Below are positions 17,969 through 27,237 of a stretch of 64,000 nt of DNA, piece after piece; positions within the stretch are counted from its first letter, which is position 1; every line of letters starts with the position of its first letter. The notes beneath the pieces are model-generated. The model was not told the origin of the DNA, did no database searches, and worked only from the letters and a program-made list of their open reading frames with translations. The translations under genes were made by a program, and so were the position numbers. The stretch spans positions 1,054,001 to 1,118,000 of the forward strand of contig NZ_AP017457.1 in assembly GCF_002355535.1 (NCBI RefSeq), given 5' to 3'. Source of the stretch: Aurantimicrobium minutum. Lineage in GTDB: Bacteria; Actinomycetota; Actinomycetes; Actinomycetales; Microbacteriaceae.

Positions 17969-20466
17969 TAGTTTCCACCTCCCGCTGCGCCGAATCCGAA
18001 GCCTTTACGTGCAGGTGCTGCCACAGCAGGCTCTGCTTCTGCAACAGCCGAGACTGCGTGTGGTTCTGGGTTTGAACCGGAACCGCTACCAAAGCCAAAG
18101 CCCTTCTTAGGTCCACCACTGGCGTTGATGTCTTCTGCCTTGTTCACCTTGACGGTGGACTGCTCAGCCGTGTGACGTGGCTTCATGTGCAGGTAGTAGG
18201 TGGTCTTCACGCCACGGTTCCATGCTTCGGAGTAAATCTCCATCATGTCGCCGAGGTCACGAGTTTCCAGGTACATGTTGCGGCTGATGGCCTGGTCGAT
18301 CCACTTCTGTGCACGTGCCGCAACCTCGAGGAAGGAGAAGGGCGAGAGCTGGAAGCTGGTCTTGTAGACAGCCTTGATGTGGTCTGGAATCTGCGGGAGG
18401 TTCTGAACGTCACCCTGGTTACGCAGCAGGTCTTCACGAACGGTCTCCCAGATTCCGAGCTTCTGGAGGTCAGCAACAAGGTTGCGGTTGACCTCAAGGA
18501 ACTTACCGGAGCTGGTTGCACGGCTGAAGATCTGTGAGAACTGGGGGTCCAGACCTGGGGTGGTTCCGGCAACAAGACCGATGGATGCGGTGGGAGCGAT
18601 AGCCATCAGAGTTGCATTGCGAACGCCGCCCTTGACCTTCTTGCGCAGTGCATCCCAGTCCAGGGTGGTGTTGCGGTTGACGGTGATGGGAACACCACGG
18701 TCTGCTTCGGTGAGGTCGATGCTGTCGAAAGGTACGAGACCCTGTGACCAGCGGCTTCCTTCGAAGTTCTTGTAGGCGCCACGCTCCTGTGCGAGCTCGA
18801 CCGATGCTTCGATGGCTGCGTAGGAGATGTGCTCGGTGATGACGTCGATGAGGTCATAGGCCTCTTCGGACTCGTAGGAGTAACCCATACGCTCCACAAT
18901 GTCGGTGAAGCCCATGAGACCCAGACCGATGGCACGGTTTTCCTTGTTGGAGAAGTCTGCTTCATCCACAGAAGAACGTGTGATGTCGATCAGGTTGTCG
19001 AGCTGACGAACAGCAAGCTTGGCGCTTTCGGCAAGCTTGGCGAAGTCAACGGTGTTCTCGTCGGTGAGATGACGAGACAGGTTAATTGATGCGAGGTTAC
19101 ATACCGAGACGTTGTCCTCGTCCTGAGGCAGCGTAATTTCGGTGCACAGGTTGGAGGAGTGGATGGTTCCAGTGTTGTTGTTGAGGGCACGCAGGTTGAT
19201 GGTGTCCTTCCAGGTCAGCCAGGGGTGGCTGGTGGACTGGAGGGAGATCAGGATCTGCTTGAACTGCTCGCGAGCACCAATCTTCTTGTAAAGGTGCATA
19301 CGTCCTGCTTCTGCCTCGGCTACATAGAAGTTGTAGCGCTCGGAGAATGCCTTGCCGTAAAGCTCGTTGAGGTCAGTGACCTCGAGTGGGTCGAAGAGGT
19401 ACCAGTCGTCATCGTTCTGGACGCGCTTCATGAACTCGTCAGAGATCCACACAGCGGTGTTCGCGGTACGGGTACGACGGTAGGGGTCACCGGAGTTCTG
19501 ACGCAGGTCAAGGAACTCGGGGAAGTCCATGTGCCAGTTCTCCATGTAGAAGCAGAGAGCACCGAACTTCTTACCACCGCGGCTCACAGCACGCAGGATG
19601 GAGTCAATGGTGTGCATGAAGGGGATAGGACCGGTCGAGGTGGTGTTGTTCGAGCGGATAGGTGAACCCTGTGCACGGAGCTTGGTCACGGACAGACCGA
19701 TTCCACCGGTTCCCTTGGTAAGCCACATCACGTCGCGAGTGGTCTTCGCAATGTGCTCCATGTCGTCCTGCATTTCCAGAACGAAGCAGTTAGCAAGCTG
19801 TGGGTAGATGGTTCCGGCGTTGACCAGAGTAGATCCAGCTGCGAGGTACTCAAGCTGGCTCATCTTGTTGTAGAACTTGATGGCGTGCTCGGTGGGGTTC
19901 TTCTCGTTGAGAGACAGACCCATGGAGATACGCATCCAGAAGTACTGAGGAACCTCAAGTGGGTCACCGTTACGACCCTTAATGGCGTAACGGTTGTTGA
20001 GGGTGACAACACCGATGTACTTGAGCAGGTCATCGTGGCTGGGGTCAATCTCAGCTGCGAGTGCTTCGAGGTCGAACAGTTCGGTCAGTCGAGGGTCGAG
20101 CAGACCTTCCTCGACGCCGCGCTTCATGTTCTCTGCGAAGTGGTCGCGGTGCAGCTTCTTCAGCTGTTCGGGGGTCGAGAAGTCTCCGAGTACACGCTTG
20201 TAGATGGTCTTGAGCAGCAGACGGGCAGCAACAACGTCGAATGCAGGGTCATCTTTGACGTTCTGCAGAGCAACCTGGATGACTGCTTCGTCGAGTTGCT
20301 GGGTGGTGATGCCATCAAAGAGGGTGATTTCGAGTTCGGTGGCAATCTGGGTCACCCACGCAATGTTGTCGTGGAGGCCATGTGTTGCCTCTTCAATCGC
20401 CATGTTGATCTTGTTGGCGTCATACTGTTCGCGCTGTCCATTGCGCTTTACGACAGTGATTCCCAC
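17968..20466 (-). CDS. nrdA: Ribonucleoside-diphosphate reductase alpha subunit
   Basis: Catalytic subunit that reduces ribonucleotides to deoxyribonucleotides. The chosen GTG start at 20466 has GAGGAAGAG upstream and gives 832 residues; the open frame runs further up to 20610. Domains: one ATP-cone at about 1-95 (VGITVVKRNGQREQYD...), then the ten-stranded barrel. Active-site residues in this numbering are C227 (ANCFVLEM), C441 and E443 (SNLCTEI) and C456 (SVCNLASINL). The tail is a linker with two KGFGFG motifs ending GFGAAGGGN and lacks the expected cysteine pair, which appears in the overlapping ORF at 17888-17968. The nrdA to nrdB order suggests one operon, and NrdR-like boxes lie upstream. 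Confidence 0.95.
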   Translation of the reverse strand: MGITVVKRNGQREQYDANKINMAIEEATHGLHDNIAWVTQIATELEITLFDGITTQQLDEAVIQVALQNVKDDPAFDVVAARLLLKTIYKRVLGDFSTPEQLKKLHRDHFAENMKRGVEEGLLDPRLTELFDLEALAAEIDPSHDDLLKYIGVVTLNNRYAIKGRNGDPLEVPQYFWMRISMGLSLNEKNPTEHAIKFYNKMSQLEYLAAGSTLVNAGTIYPQLANCFVLEMQDDMEHIAKTTRDVMWLTKGTGGIGLSVTKLRAQGSPIRSNNTTSTGPIPFMHTIDSILRAVSRGGKKFGALCFYMENWHMDFPEFLDLRQNSGDPYRRTRTANTAVWISDEFMKRVQNDDDWYLFDPLEVTDLNELYGKAFSERYNFYVAEAEAGRMHLYKKIGAREQFKQILISLQSTSHPWLTWKDTINLRALNNNTGTIHSSNLCTEITLPQDEDNVSVCNLASINLSRHLTDENTVDFAKLAESAKLAVRQLDNLIDITRSSVDEADFSNKENRAIGLGLMGFTDIVERMGYSYESEEAYDLIDVITEHISYAAIEASVELAQERGAYKNFEGSRWSQGLVPFDSIDLTEADRGVPITVNRNTTLDWDALRKKVKGGVRNATLMAIAPTASIGLVAGTTPGLDPQFSQIFSRATSSGKFLEVNRNLVADLQKLGIWETVREDLLRNQGDVQNLPQIPDHIKAVYKTSFQLSPFSFLEVAARAQKWIDQAISRNMYLETRDLGDMMEIYSEAWNRGVKTTYYLHMKPRHTAEQSTVKVNKAEDINASGGPKKGFGFGSGSGSNPEPHAVSAVAEAEPAVAAPARKGFGFGAAGGGN

Positions 20467-20510
20467 GTCTTTTGTCTCTTCCTCGTAAATTTTCTGCTCT
20501 AGGTGCTTGA

Positions 20511-20526
20511 CCACTATATAAGGGGT
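20511..20526. promoter_or_regulatory. NrdR-like box 1
   Basis: CCACTATATAAGGGGT agrees at about 12 of 16 positions with the NrdR consensus acaCwAtATaTwGtgt. It lies 45 bases upstream of the nrdA start. The match is partial, but its spacing to box 2 is diagnostic. Confidence 0.6.
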
Positions 20527-20542
20527 TGGCTCGAAAATGAAT

Positions 20543-20558
20543 CCCCTACATGTTGTGG
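20543..20558. promoter_or_regulatory. NrdR-like box 2
   Basis: CCCCTACATGTTGTGG keeps the conserved CtA..AT..TwGtG core. It starts 32 bases from box 1, i.e. three helical turns, as in known paired NrdR operators. It implies repression of nrd by the ATP-cone regulator NrdR, whose gene is not in this window. Confidence 0.6.
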
Positions 20559-20726
20559 GCGTGTCATCCCCAGTTGTGGATAACTTTTCCTCGTTTGTGC
20601 ACATATTCACACCGTTTTTCGTTCATTTTTTACGTGAAATACATCTTCTGGCCACCCACGGACACTCTCGCGAGGATTTTGCGCTCATTCGCACCCTTAT
20701 GACCCGGCGCATAGACTGGAGAAACT

Positions 20727-21932
20727 GTGAAAACATATGCGGAACTGCTCAAAGTACGCGGGGTCACCCGCGTTGTTTTGTCGCAGCTTCTTGCGCGTTT
20801 CCCCCACGGAATGCTCTCTATTGCATTTCTTATCCACGTGGAACGCATTCACAACTCGTATGCCGCGGCAGGTTTAGTAGTTGGTGCCATCAGTTTGGGC
20901 GAAGCTATTGCTGGGCCGATCAGTTCTCGCTTGATGTCGCGCTGGGGCATGCGCCCCCTCCTGAGTGTGATGGCCGTGGTCGCAGTTGTGCTGTTTTGCG
21001 CCATGGCGATTATTCCTTTCTCTGTTCCGGTCATGATTCTTCTGGGCTTTATTGCCGGATGCTCTTATCCGCCGATCCAACCGGCTGTGCGCACCATCTA
21101 CCCCAAACTGGTTCCTAACCGTTTGCTCACTCCCCTGTTTTCTCTCGATGCCACCGCCCAAGAAATCATTTGGATTGTTGGTCCGGTACTCACCACCTTT
21201 GTGGCGGTTCAGTTTGGCAGCACCGAGGCAATTCTGACCGCGATGGCATTCCTTGCCGTGGGTGGGGCATGGTTCATTACTTCACCCTCAGTAGGTCAGG
21301 TTCGTATTCCACCGAGCAAGCGCCGTCTCGGAGGGGTACTCACTCGCTCACCCGTCATTATTTCCATGACGTTAGGGCTCACCCTGGTGGCAACATTCTC
21401 TGCTGTTGAGGCAGGAATTATTGGTCTATTCGGGAAAGAGGGCCCTGAGGCTGGCTGGATTCTGGCAATCTACGCCCTGGGTTCGCTGGTTGGCGGCCTC
21501 GCCTGGGGTCACCGGGAGATTGCGCCCTGGTCTCTAACTCGCAGACTCTTAGTCATCACTGGCGGGTTAGTCGCAGCAACTTTCGCAAGCGACTTTTGGT
21601 GGCTGTCGTTCACCCTGTTTATTTCTGGGCTTGGAGTTGCCCCCGCGCTCACGGTTCTGTTTACAAACATCAGCGCAACCATGAAATTCAGCGAGACAGC
21701 CGAATCATATGCATGGATTGGGACAGGTCAGCTCATTGGTGTTGGTGTGGGTGCGGCTGTAGCCGGTTTCTGCATAGACCATTTCGGAGCACCCTCTGCC
21801 ATCATTGCTGCAACAGCTTTTGCCGTTATCACGGCACTCGGTGCCGTAGTCACCTATCGATGGAGCCCCGACCTCCGAGGCACGACGGGAGTTCCTCTGC
21901 CCGATACAGGCCCGGTCGAAACAATCAGCTAG
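20727..21932 (+). CDS. MFS transporter (12 segments)
   Basis: A 401-residue membrane protein with about twelve hydrophobic segments. The loop after the second segment (SSRLMSRWGMRPLLSV) resembles MFS motif A. There is no binding-site signature to name a substrate. The GTG start at 20727 follows a purine-rich stretch; the first residues MKTYAELLKVRGVTRVVLSQLLARFPHGM resemble a large actinobacterial family of uncharacterised MFS proteins. It is divergent from nrdA with 260 bases between, which hold the NrdR-like boxes and both promoters. Confidence 0.85.
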   Translation: MKTYAELLKVRGVTRVVLSQLLARFPHGMLSIAFLIHVERIHNSYAAAGLVVGAISLGEAIAGPISSRLMSRWGMRPLLSVMAVVAVVLFCAMAIIPFSVPVMILLGFIAGCSYPPIQPAVRTIYPKLVPNRLLTPLFSLDATAQEIIWIVGPVLTTFVAVQFGSTEAILTAMAFLAVGGAWFITSPSVGQVRIPPSKRRLGGVLTRSPVIISMTLGLTLVATFSAVEAGIIGLFGKEGPEAGWILAIYALGSLVGGLAWGHREIAPWSLTRRLLVITGGLVAATFASDFWWLSFTLFISGLGVAPALTVLFTNISATMKFSETAESYAWIGTGQLIGVGVGAAVAGFCIDHFGAPSAIIAATAFAVITALGAVVTYRWSPDLRGTTGVPLPDTGPVETIS

Positions 21933-21942
21933 CTCTGCTGGC

Positions 21943-23085
21943 TTAGAGGGCGAGTGAGGCTCTGCGAAATGCTTCAGTCAGAATCTCGGGGCTAGTTCCC
22001 ATATTGACGCGGATGTGACCTTCGCCGCCGGGACCAAAAACGTGCCCGCTACTAAAGGCAACCTTGCCCTTTTCTAAGAACACCTGTCCTGGGTCATCAC
22101 CGAGGCCCAGCGCACGGCAGTCCACCCACGCTAAGTAGGTTGCCTCCACGGGAGTGTATTTGGCGCCAGGAAGGAAGGTGGTCACCAGTTCCGTGACGAG
22201 GTGGCGGTTGCGATCGATGTCTTTATTCACATCGGCCAGCCACTGGTCTCCTCCGTTCAAAGCGGCAAAGTGAGCAATAGTGCCCAGATGGCTGGGGCCT
22301 TCCAAATACTTGGACTTCATGGAACGAACAAACTCAGACGAAGCCGGGTTGGTCACAATGAGCGCTGCCTTCAACCCGGCAAGGTTGTATGACTTGGAGG
22401 CGCTGGTTACCACAATGGCATCAGCTGCTTCAGGAATGTCCAAGATAGAAACGAAGGTGTACCCAGGCATAGTCAGCGGAGCGTGAATCTCATCCGAGAG
22501 AATACGAATGCCGTGCTTGGCAGCCAAGGTTGCCAGCATGGTGAGCTCTTCACGGGTGTGAACAGCACCACCCGGGTTGTGAGGGTTGCTGATCAGCACC
22601 ATGCCACCCTTGCCCAGAGCTGCTGCTTCAGTAAATGCCTTCTCTAGGCTTTCTGCATCGAAACGACCTTCAGCGGTTAATGGAGCATTCACCACTGTTC
22701 TGCCCGTACCGCCGACAATCATGGCGAAGGGGTAATAGACAGGAGGAGTCAACACAATCGGCGCCCCCGGTTCTGTCAGTTCCAGAATGACCGAGGTCAA
22801 GCCACGAATGACATCAATAACAGGGAGGGTGTAGGCGGGATCTACGTTGAGGTCCCAGTGACGCTTCGAATACTCCGCGAAAGCTTCACCATAGGCATCT
22901 CCGTGGGCATAGCCGGTGTCGCCTTCGGTCAGTGCGGCATTGACTGCCTCGGCGACAGACGGCGCAATAGTGCTGTCCATCTCCGCCACCCACAGCGGCA
23001 ACACATCCGGCCCGTATTGTCTCCACTTAGCGCTGGTGCGGGTGCGAAGCTGGTCGAGGGAATACGTGGTGAACGGAGTTGCCAT
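21943..23085 (-). CDS. PLP-dependent C-S lyase of the MalY/PatB family
   Basis: A fold-type I aminotransferase-like enzyme, 380 residues. The PLP lysine lies in SASKSYNLAGLKAALI, and the substrate motif LISNPHNPGGAV and start WVAEMDS (usually VADMDF) fit MalY/PatB. Likely reaction: beta-elimination of cystathionine or cysteine conjugates to homocysteine, pyruvate and ammonia (family knowledge). It is the last gene of a probable operon, 10 bases after pdxH, which supplies its PLP cofactor. Confidence 0.9.
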   Translation of the reverse strand: MATPFTTYSLDQLRTRTSAKWRQYGPDVLPLWVAEMDSTIAPSVAEAVNAALTEGDTGYAHGDAYGEAFAEYSKRHWDLNVDPAYTLPVIDVIRGLTSVILELTEPGAPIVLTPPVYYPFAMIVGGTGRTVVNAPLTAEGRFDAESLEKAFTEAAALGKGGMVLISNPHNPGGAVHTREELTMLATLAAKHGIRILSDEIHAPLTMPGYTFVSILDIPEAADAIVVTSASKSYNLAGLKAALIVTNPASSEFVRSMKSKYLEGPSHLGTIAHFAALNGGDQWLADVNKDIDRNRHLVTELVTTFLPGAKYTPVEATYLAWVDCRALGLGDDPGQVFLEKGKVAFSSGHVFGPGGEGHIRVNMGTSPEILTEAFRRASLAL

Positions 23086-23095
23086 GTCCTTCAGC

Positions 23096-23734
23096 CTAGG
23101 GCTGGAGGCGTGTTATCTGCCAGAGGCCATCTACAAGGTCGTATCGGATACGATCGTGGAATCTCATAGAACGTCCCTGCCAAAACTCAATGGCATGCGG
23201 CTCCACATGAAAAGCACCCCAGTGTTCTGGCCGGGGAACAGTCGTGCCTTCTGGATACTGCTTCTCGAGTTCAGCCAGCTGCGCATCAAGTTCTGCGCGC
23301 GAGGCAATCGGCTCAGACTGATTACTCGCAGCGGAGGCAAGCTGCGCGCCCTGTGGGCGCCTGTTCCACATTTCATCGCTCAGGGCATCACTGGCTTTGA
23401 TCGCGGTGCCATAAACGATCACTTGGCGCTTGAGGCTATACCAGGGAAACAACAGGGAAATACTGGGGTTGGCCAGGAGCGCCTTGCCCTTACGTGAGGT
23501 GTAGTTGGTGACAAATTGGAAACCACTCTCGTCTAAACCTTTGAGCAAGACTGTGCGGGAACTCACGCTGCCATCGGGGTCAATCGTGCTGGCAACCATC
23601 GCGTTCGGTTCAAAAATATCTTCTGCTTCAGCCTGGGTGAGCCACTGCGCAAACTGCTCGAGAGGGTTTGCCAGGGCAATGTTCTCATCGAAGGGAACAT
23701 TGCCATAGTCGGTGTGACGCGAAAGAGATTCCAT
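23096..23734 (-). CDS. pdxH: Pyridoxamine 5'-phosphate oxidase
   Basis: FMN enzyme that oxidises pyridoxine or pyridoxamine 5'-phosphate to PLP. The 212-residue protein shows PNAMVASTIDPDGSVSSRTVLLKG (substrate and FMN contacts), FVTNYTSRKG, and the C-terminal EFWQGRSMRFHDRIRY...GLWQITRLQP characteristic of PdxH. Length is normal. It starts two bases after the SDR stop, so the two are co-transcribed. Confidence 0.95.
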   Translation of the reverse strand: MESLSRHTDYGNVPFDENIALANPLEQFAQWLTQAEAEDIFEPNAMVASTIDPDGSVSSRTVLLKGLDESGFQFVTNYTSRKGKALLANPSISLLFPWYSLKRQVIVYGTAIKASDALSDEMWNRRPQGAQLASAASNQSEPIASRAELDAQLAELEKQYPEGTTVPRPEHWGAFHVEPHAIEFWQGRSMRFHDRIRYDLVDGLWQITRLQP

Positions 23735-23736
23735 GG

Positions 23737-24510
23737 TTAGGCCTTTGGTTTGAGTTCGCCACGAATGAGCTTGTGCTGTGCGGCTTGGGCAACGGGACGG
23801 ATCGTAATCATGTCCATGTTCACGTGTCCTGGAAGCTCAAGTGCGTGCACGATAGCTTCGGCAACATCTTCGGCAACCAGTGGTGCTTCTACCCCTGCAT
23901 AGAGTGCCTCAACTTTGCTGGTGTCACCTGCGAGACGGTTGAGTGCAAACTCGTCGGTCTTGACCATGCCCGGGGCAATCTCCATCACGCGGATGGGCTC
24001 ACCGGCAAGCTCGAGGCGCAAGACTCCCACCACAGCGTGGGCAGCAAACTTGGCTGCGTTATATCCACCGCCACCCTCATAGGGAACAAAACCAGCTGTG
24101 GAGGTCACTGTCATAATGTCGGCGTGCCCACCAGCAGCCGCCTGGCGTAGCAGCGGCAGCAGGGCACTAGTCACCCGCTGCACACCCAACACATTCACAT
24201 CAAACATCTTTTGCCAATCGGCAGGATCGCTTTCTTCCACGCTGGATGCGCCAAAAGCGCCACCGGCATTGTTCACCAGCGCGTGCACAGGACCGGAGTG
24301 AGCGAGGAAATCCCGGAGAGAGTCAACATCCTCTTGCTTGGTCACATCAGCAACGAAGGTGCTGATCCCAGCATCTGCTTCGAGTTCAGCGAGGCGGTCT
24401 GCACGGCGGGCAACACCCACCACATTCCAGCCGTGCTGGGCAAAAAGCCGGGCGGTAGCCTGGCCGATACCTGAACTAGCTCCAGTAATGACTACGCGAC
24501 GAGTGCTCAT
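23737..24510 (-). CDS. Short-chain dehydrogenase/reductase
   Basis: NAD(P)-dependent oxidoreductase of the classical SDR family, 257 residues. The cofactor motif GASSGIG lies at residues 10-16, NNAGG follows about 75 residues later, and the catalytic YxxxK is YNAAK. Overall sequence (VVGVARRADRLAELEAD; ALNRLAGD) resembles the YdfG-like serine/3-hydroxy acid dehydrogenases, but the substrate is not certain. It is in an operon with pdxH and malY. Confidence 0.9.
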   Translation of the reverse strand: MSTRRVVITGASSGIGQATARLFAQHGWNVVGVARRADRLAELEADAGISTFVADVTKQEDVDSLRDFLAHSGPVHALVNNAGGAFGASSVEESDPADWQKMFDVNVLGVQRVTSALLPLLRQAAAGGHADIMTVTSTAGFVPYEGGGGYNAAKFAAHAVVGVLRLELAGEPIRVMEIAPGMVKTDEFALNRLAGDTSKVEALYAGVEAPLVAEDVAEAIVHALELPGHVNMDMITIRPVAQAAQHKLIRGELKPKA

Positions 24511-24546
24511 AGAGCAAATGTACCGCGGAAGTCTGAGCGGATTTAC

Positions 24547-25434
24547 TTAACCGGCGCGACGACGACGCAGAACTGCGTCCAGATCGAGCTCTGCAGATGC
24601 AGTGGTGTCCACCACACCCATACCAGCTAGGCGTGAAGCAACCTCTGGTGCAGGTGCTTCGGTACGAACAGGAGGAGTGGTTGCGGTACGTCGCAGCTGT
24701 TCAAGTCCAGCCTGATCCATGCTCATGCGCTCAACCAGTGCAGATTCTTGTGCAGATTGACGCATGCGCTCGGCAGCAATCTGTGATTGCACGACCGCCT
24801 GCGACAGCGTGCCCTCAGACAGGTGCAAGGGACGTGGCAGCGCAGTAGGAGTCCAGCTTCGTGACACCTGTGCAGGCTTGAAGTGGGACTGGTCAAAGAA
24901 TTCAGAGGCGTAACGGTTCGACGCCGCAGGTGCTGCCTGAACGGTGGTCGAAGAAACGACAACTTCTTGGATAACCAAAGCAAGAGCGAACGCGAGGCAC
25001 GAAATAGCGAGGGTTTCCCAGCTTCCGCCGGTTGCCAAGATGATGGACCCAGCAATGATGCCGACCACTGTTGCAGCTAGGAAAAGGGCACTGGCAAGAC
25101 GGTTGCGGCGAGCGCGGCGAGCGGCAATGACGGCTTGCTCGTCATAGCCCACAGCACGTGCTGCTGCCTGGCGCATTTCTGCGCGGGCTGCTGCTTCGGC
25201 TTGTCGGAGGACACGCTTTTGTTCGATCACGGCGCGAGCTGAAGCTTCCACGCGAATCTCCTCAGGGACATCGGCAGTTTCTGCCAGAGCGCGGATGGTT
25301 TGCTGCATGCGCACGGCGTTGCGTTCGGTCGCATCGAAGTTCTTGCGACGTAAGTAGGTAGGGATGAGATACATAATCCACAGGGCGGCCGCGATTGCGA
25401 ATACCAGCCCTCCGCCAAGAAAATCACCACTCAT
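24547..25434 (-). CDS. Conserved actinobacterial membrane protein (possible GlpR/Rv0996-type)
   Basis: 295 residues: an N-terminal membrane segment (GGGLVFAIAAALWIMYLIPTYL), a charged alanine-rich helix of about 80 residues, two more membrane segments near 115-160, then a long disordered C-terminal tail ending DAVLRRRRAG. In mycobacteria and corynebacteria a protein of this architecture sits beside rimJ and moeA, and the corynebacterial member (GlpR) is a receptor for a gephyrin-like divisome protein. Position next to rimJ and near 5-formyl-THF cyclo-ligase supports orthology, but I recall this from memory and cannot test it. No moeA-like gene is in the window. Confidence 0.72.
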   Translation of the reverse strand: MSGDFLGGGLVFAIAAALWIMYLIPTYLRRKNFDATERNAVRMQQTIRALAETADVPEEIRVEASARAVIEQKRVLRQAEAAARAEMRQAAARAVGYDEQAVIAARRARRNRLASALFLAATVVGIIAGSIILATGGSWETLAISCLAFALALVIQEVVVSSTTVQAAPAASNRYASEFFDQSHFKPAQVSRSWTPTALPRPLHLSEGTLSQAVVQSQIAAERMRQSAQESALVERMSMDQAGLEQLRRTATTPPVRTEAPAPEVASRLAGMGVVDTTASAELDLDAVLRRRRAG

Positions 25435-25500
25435 GACTTCTAAGGTACGAGTGAATCGAGCCGGAGTGCTTTAAGCCCGGGGTGTGTTGTCTGAGGTGGG

Positions 25501-26136
25501 TTAGCCCAGTAAGTCGTAGTCAGCTGCCGGAACGGTGCCGATTCCTTCGGGAACCATGCCGCTCTTCCATCTCTCGAGCACTCCACCGGGGACTTCTTCC
25601 TGGGTGAGGGCAAAAGCAAAGTGGTCGCGCCAGTCTCCGTTGATGTGGATATAGCGGCGGCGTAGACCTTCGTAGCGGAAGCCGAGTTTCTCCACGATTC
25701 GCAGCGAGGCGGTGTTTTCTGGACGGATGCAGATTTCCATCCGGTGGAGTCCGAGGTTGTGCAGGCAGTAGTCGGTGGCAAGTGCAACAGCAGTGGGGGT
25801 CACACCTTGGCCGGCAACGCGCTCGGCAACCCAATAACCCAGCTGTGCCGAGGAGAGCGAGCCATAGGCAATGGCGGAAACATTGAGCTGGCCCACCAAT
25901 TCCCCGTCGTATTCAATGGCGAAAGGAATACCTGCCCCCACGCGTGCGTGGGCGAGCAGGTTGCGTATTCCTGCTTTGGTGTCGAAGCTAACAAAGCTTT
26001 GCGGAACAGTGGCTTCCCACTGGCGCAACCAGGCACGGTTGCGCATGAGTTCTTCTTCGAGCTTTTTGGCATCACGAGTTTTGATTCCCCGAATACTCAC
26101 ACGGCCTTCACGCAGTGTGGGAATGATGGCTGCCAT
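25501..26136 (-). CDS. rimJ: GNAT N-acetyltransferase, RimJ/RimL type
   Basis: Acetyl-CoA-dependent acetyltransferase, about 211 residues from ATG 26136; an upstream GTG at 26154 would add six residues and has no better ribosome site. The acetyl-CoA loop region is LGYWVAERVAGQGVTPTAVALATDY and the fold ends with RIVEKLGFRYEGLRRRYIHINGDWRDHFAFALT, both typical of RimJ/RimL, which acetylate ribosomal protein N-termini. The target here is inferred. It is the first gene of the rimJ-to-malY operon and is divergent from the cyclo-ligase gene. Confidence 0.88.
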   Translation of the reverse strand: MAAIIPTLREGRVSIRGIKTRDAKKLEEELMRNRAWLRQWEATVPQSFVSFDTKAGIRNLLAHARVGAGIPFAIEYDGELVGQLNVSAIAYGSLSSAQLGYWVAERVAGQGVTPTAVALATDYCLHNLGLHRMEICIRPENTASLRIVEKLGFRYEGLRRRYIHINGDWRDHFAFALTQEEVPGGVLERWKSGMVPEGIGTVPAADYDLLG

Positions 26137-26185
26137 GTCTCTAAGCCTAACCACAGGAGTGTGCTTCTTGGCTGGCCAATAGAAT

Positions 26186-26773
26186 ATGGATATGTCTGAG
26201 GATCTGGTTACTGCAAAGCAGGCTTTGCGCGCCGAGATTCGTGACCGTCGTCGCGTGATGCCTCAGCATGAACGTGATGAGGCCACCGCAAAGCTCACTG
26301 AACACCTCAAGAATCTTGTGGCCGCACGGGGCGTGAAACGCCTATCGTGCTATTTGGCAACACCGAGTGAACCCGAAACCAGGCCTTTTCTTTCCTGGGC
26401 TTATGACAACGGAATTGAAGTCCTTTTGCCAGTGAGCCGCGATGACGGTTTATTGGACTGGGCTATCGCCAATGACTCCCCCGATGAGAACGTAGGCCTA
26501 TACGGAATTCCCGAACCCACCGGTGAACTCATTGGCCCCATCGCCATCAACGATGTTGACCTGATTATTGTTCCGGCTTCTGCCGTGGACAAAAAGGGTG
26601 TGCGCATGGGCTGGGGTCGCGGCTATTTCGATAAGACCCTGGGCTCGATGGGGAAACGCCCACCTGTTTATGCTCTTGTTTTCGACAGTGAATATGTTGA
26701 TTCTCTGCCTCAGGAAGTACACGACCAACCGGTGACCGGTGTGGTTACCCCTTCCGCCCTGATTACCTTCTAA
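26186..26773 (+). CDS. 5-formyltetrahydrofolate cyclo-ligase
   Basis: Converts 5-formyl-THF to 5,10-methenyl-THF with ATP. The 195-residue protein has the N-terminal KQALRAEIRDRRRVM, a folate-site region and the ATP-binding motif MGWGRGYFDKTL near the C-terminus, as in the YgfA/MTHFS family. Two in-frame ATGs lie six bases apart (26186, 26192). It is followed 21 bases later by the FmdB-type gene, the usual actinobacterial pair. Confidence 0.93.
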   Translation: MDMSEDLVTAKQALRAEIRDRRRVMPQHERDEATAKLTEHLKNLVAARGVKRLSCYLATPSEPETRPFLSWAYDNGIEVLLPVSRDDGLLDWAIANDSPDENVGLYGIPEPTGELIGPIAINDVDLIIVPASAVDKKGVRMGWGRGYFDKTLGSMGKRPPVYALVFDSEYVDSLPQEVHDQPVTGVVTPSALITF

Positions 26774-26794
26774 CGCGACTCATTCGGAGATCTT

Positions 26795-27046
26795 GTGCCT
26801 ACTTACTCTTACCGTTGCACGCAGTGCGATAACGCGTTCGATATTCAACAGTCCCTCAGCGAGGACAGCCTGACCGAATGTCCCAGCTGCACAGGAAAGC
26901 TGCGCAAACTGTTCAACATGGTCGGGGTGACCTTCAACGGTTCGGGTTTTTATCGAACCGATTCACGTCAAAGTTCAAGTGGTTCTTCCACTGGCAGCAG
27001 TGGAAGCAGTAGCTCCTCTGGTGGAAGTAGTTCTTCGACGAACTAA
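26795..27046 (+). CDS. FmdB-family zinc-ribbon protein
   Basis: 83 residues. An N-terminal zinc ribbon with CxxC pairs (YRCTQCDNAF and CPSC) matches the FmdB/CxxC_CXXC_SSSS family, and the C-terminal 30 residues are the expected Ser/Gly-rich tail. The GTG start has GGAG upstream. Function unknown; FmdB was named from a formamidase operon. The 3' end overlaps the convergent small gene by four bases. Confidence 0.9.
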   Translation: MPTYSYRCTQCDNAFDIQQSLSEDSLTECPSCTGKLRKLFNMVGVTFNGSGFYRTDSRQSSSGSSTGSSGSSSSSGGSSSSTN

Positions 27047-27237
27047 CCCCAGTGGGGTGGCTTATCTCGTTTGAGCTGTTCGTCGTTGCTGAGCTGACGC
27101 TCTGCCCAATCTTCACCGGTCTCCTCGAGTGGAGAATCCACAAAAGCTGGGTCGACTGTGGCACCTTCTGGTTGCCACTGAACTCGGCGGTTGGTGCGCG
27201 AACGAGGCTTGGGCTCTTGTTCAGGCTGGGTAGGCAT
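27043..27237 (-). CDS. Small conserved hypothetical protein (64 residues)
   Basis: A hydrophilic, proline- and charge-rich protein with no membrane segment (RTNRRVQWQPEGATVDPAF ... DEQLKRDKPPHWG). The start overlaps the stop of the large helicase-like gene by one base (TAATG), so it is probably translationally coupled to it and may work with it. The family is not one I can name. Confidence 0.75.
   Translation of the reverse strand: MPTQPEQEPKPRSRTNRRVQWQPEGATVDPAFVDSPLEETGEDWAERQLSNDEQLKRDKPPHWG

Noticed and set aside
16764-18119. nrdB frame extended 125 residues upstream
   Set aside because: The extension is Arg/Pro-rich, overlaps nrdA and the small tail ORF, and the internal ATG at 17744 has a perfect ribosome site and the family N-terminus.
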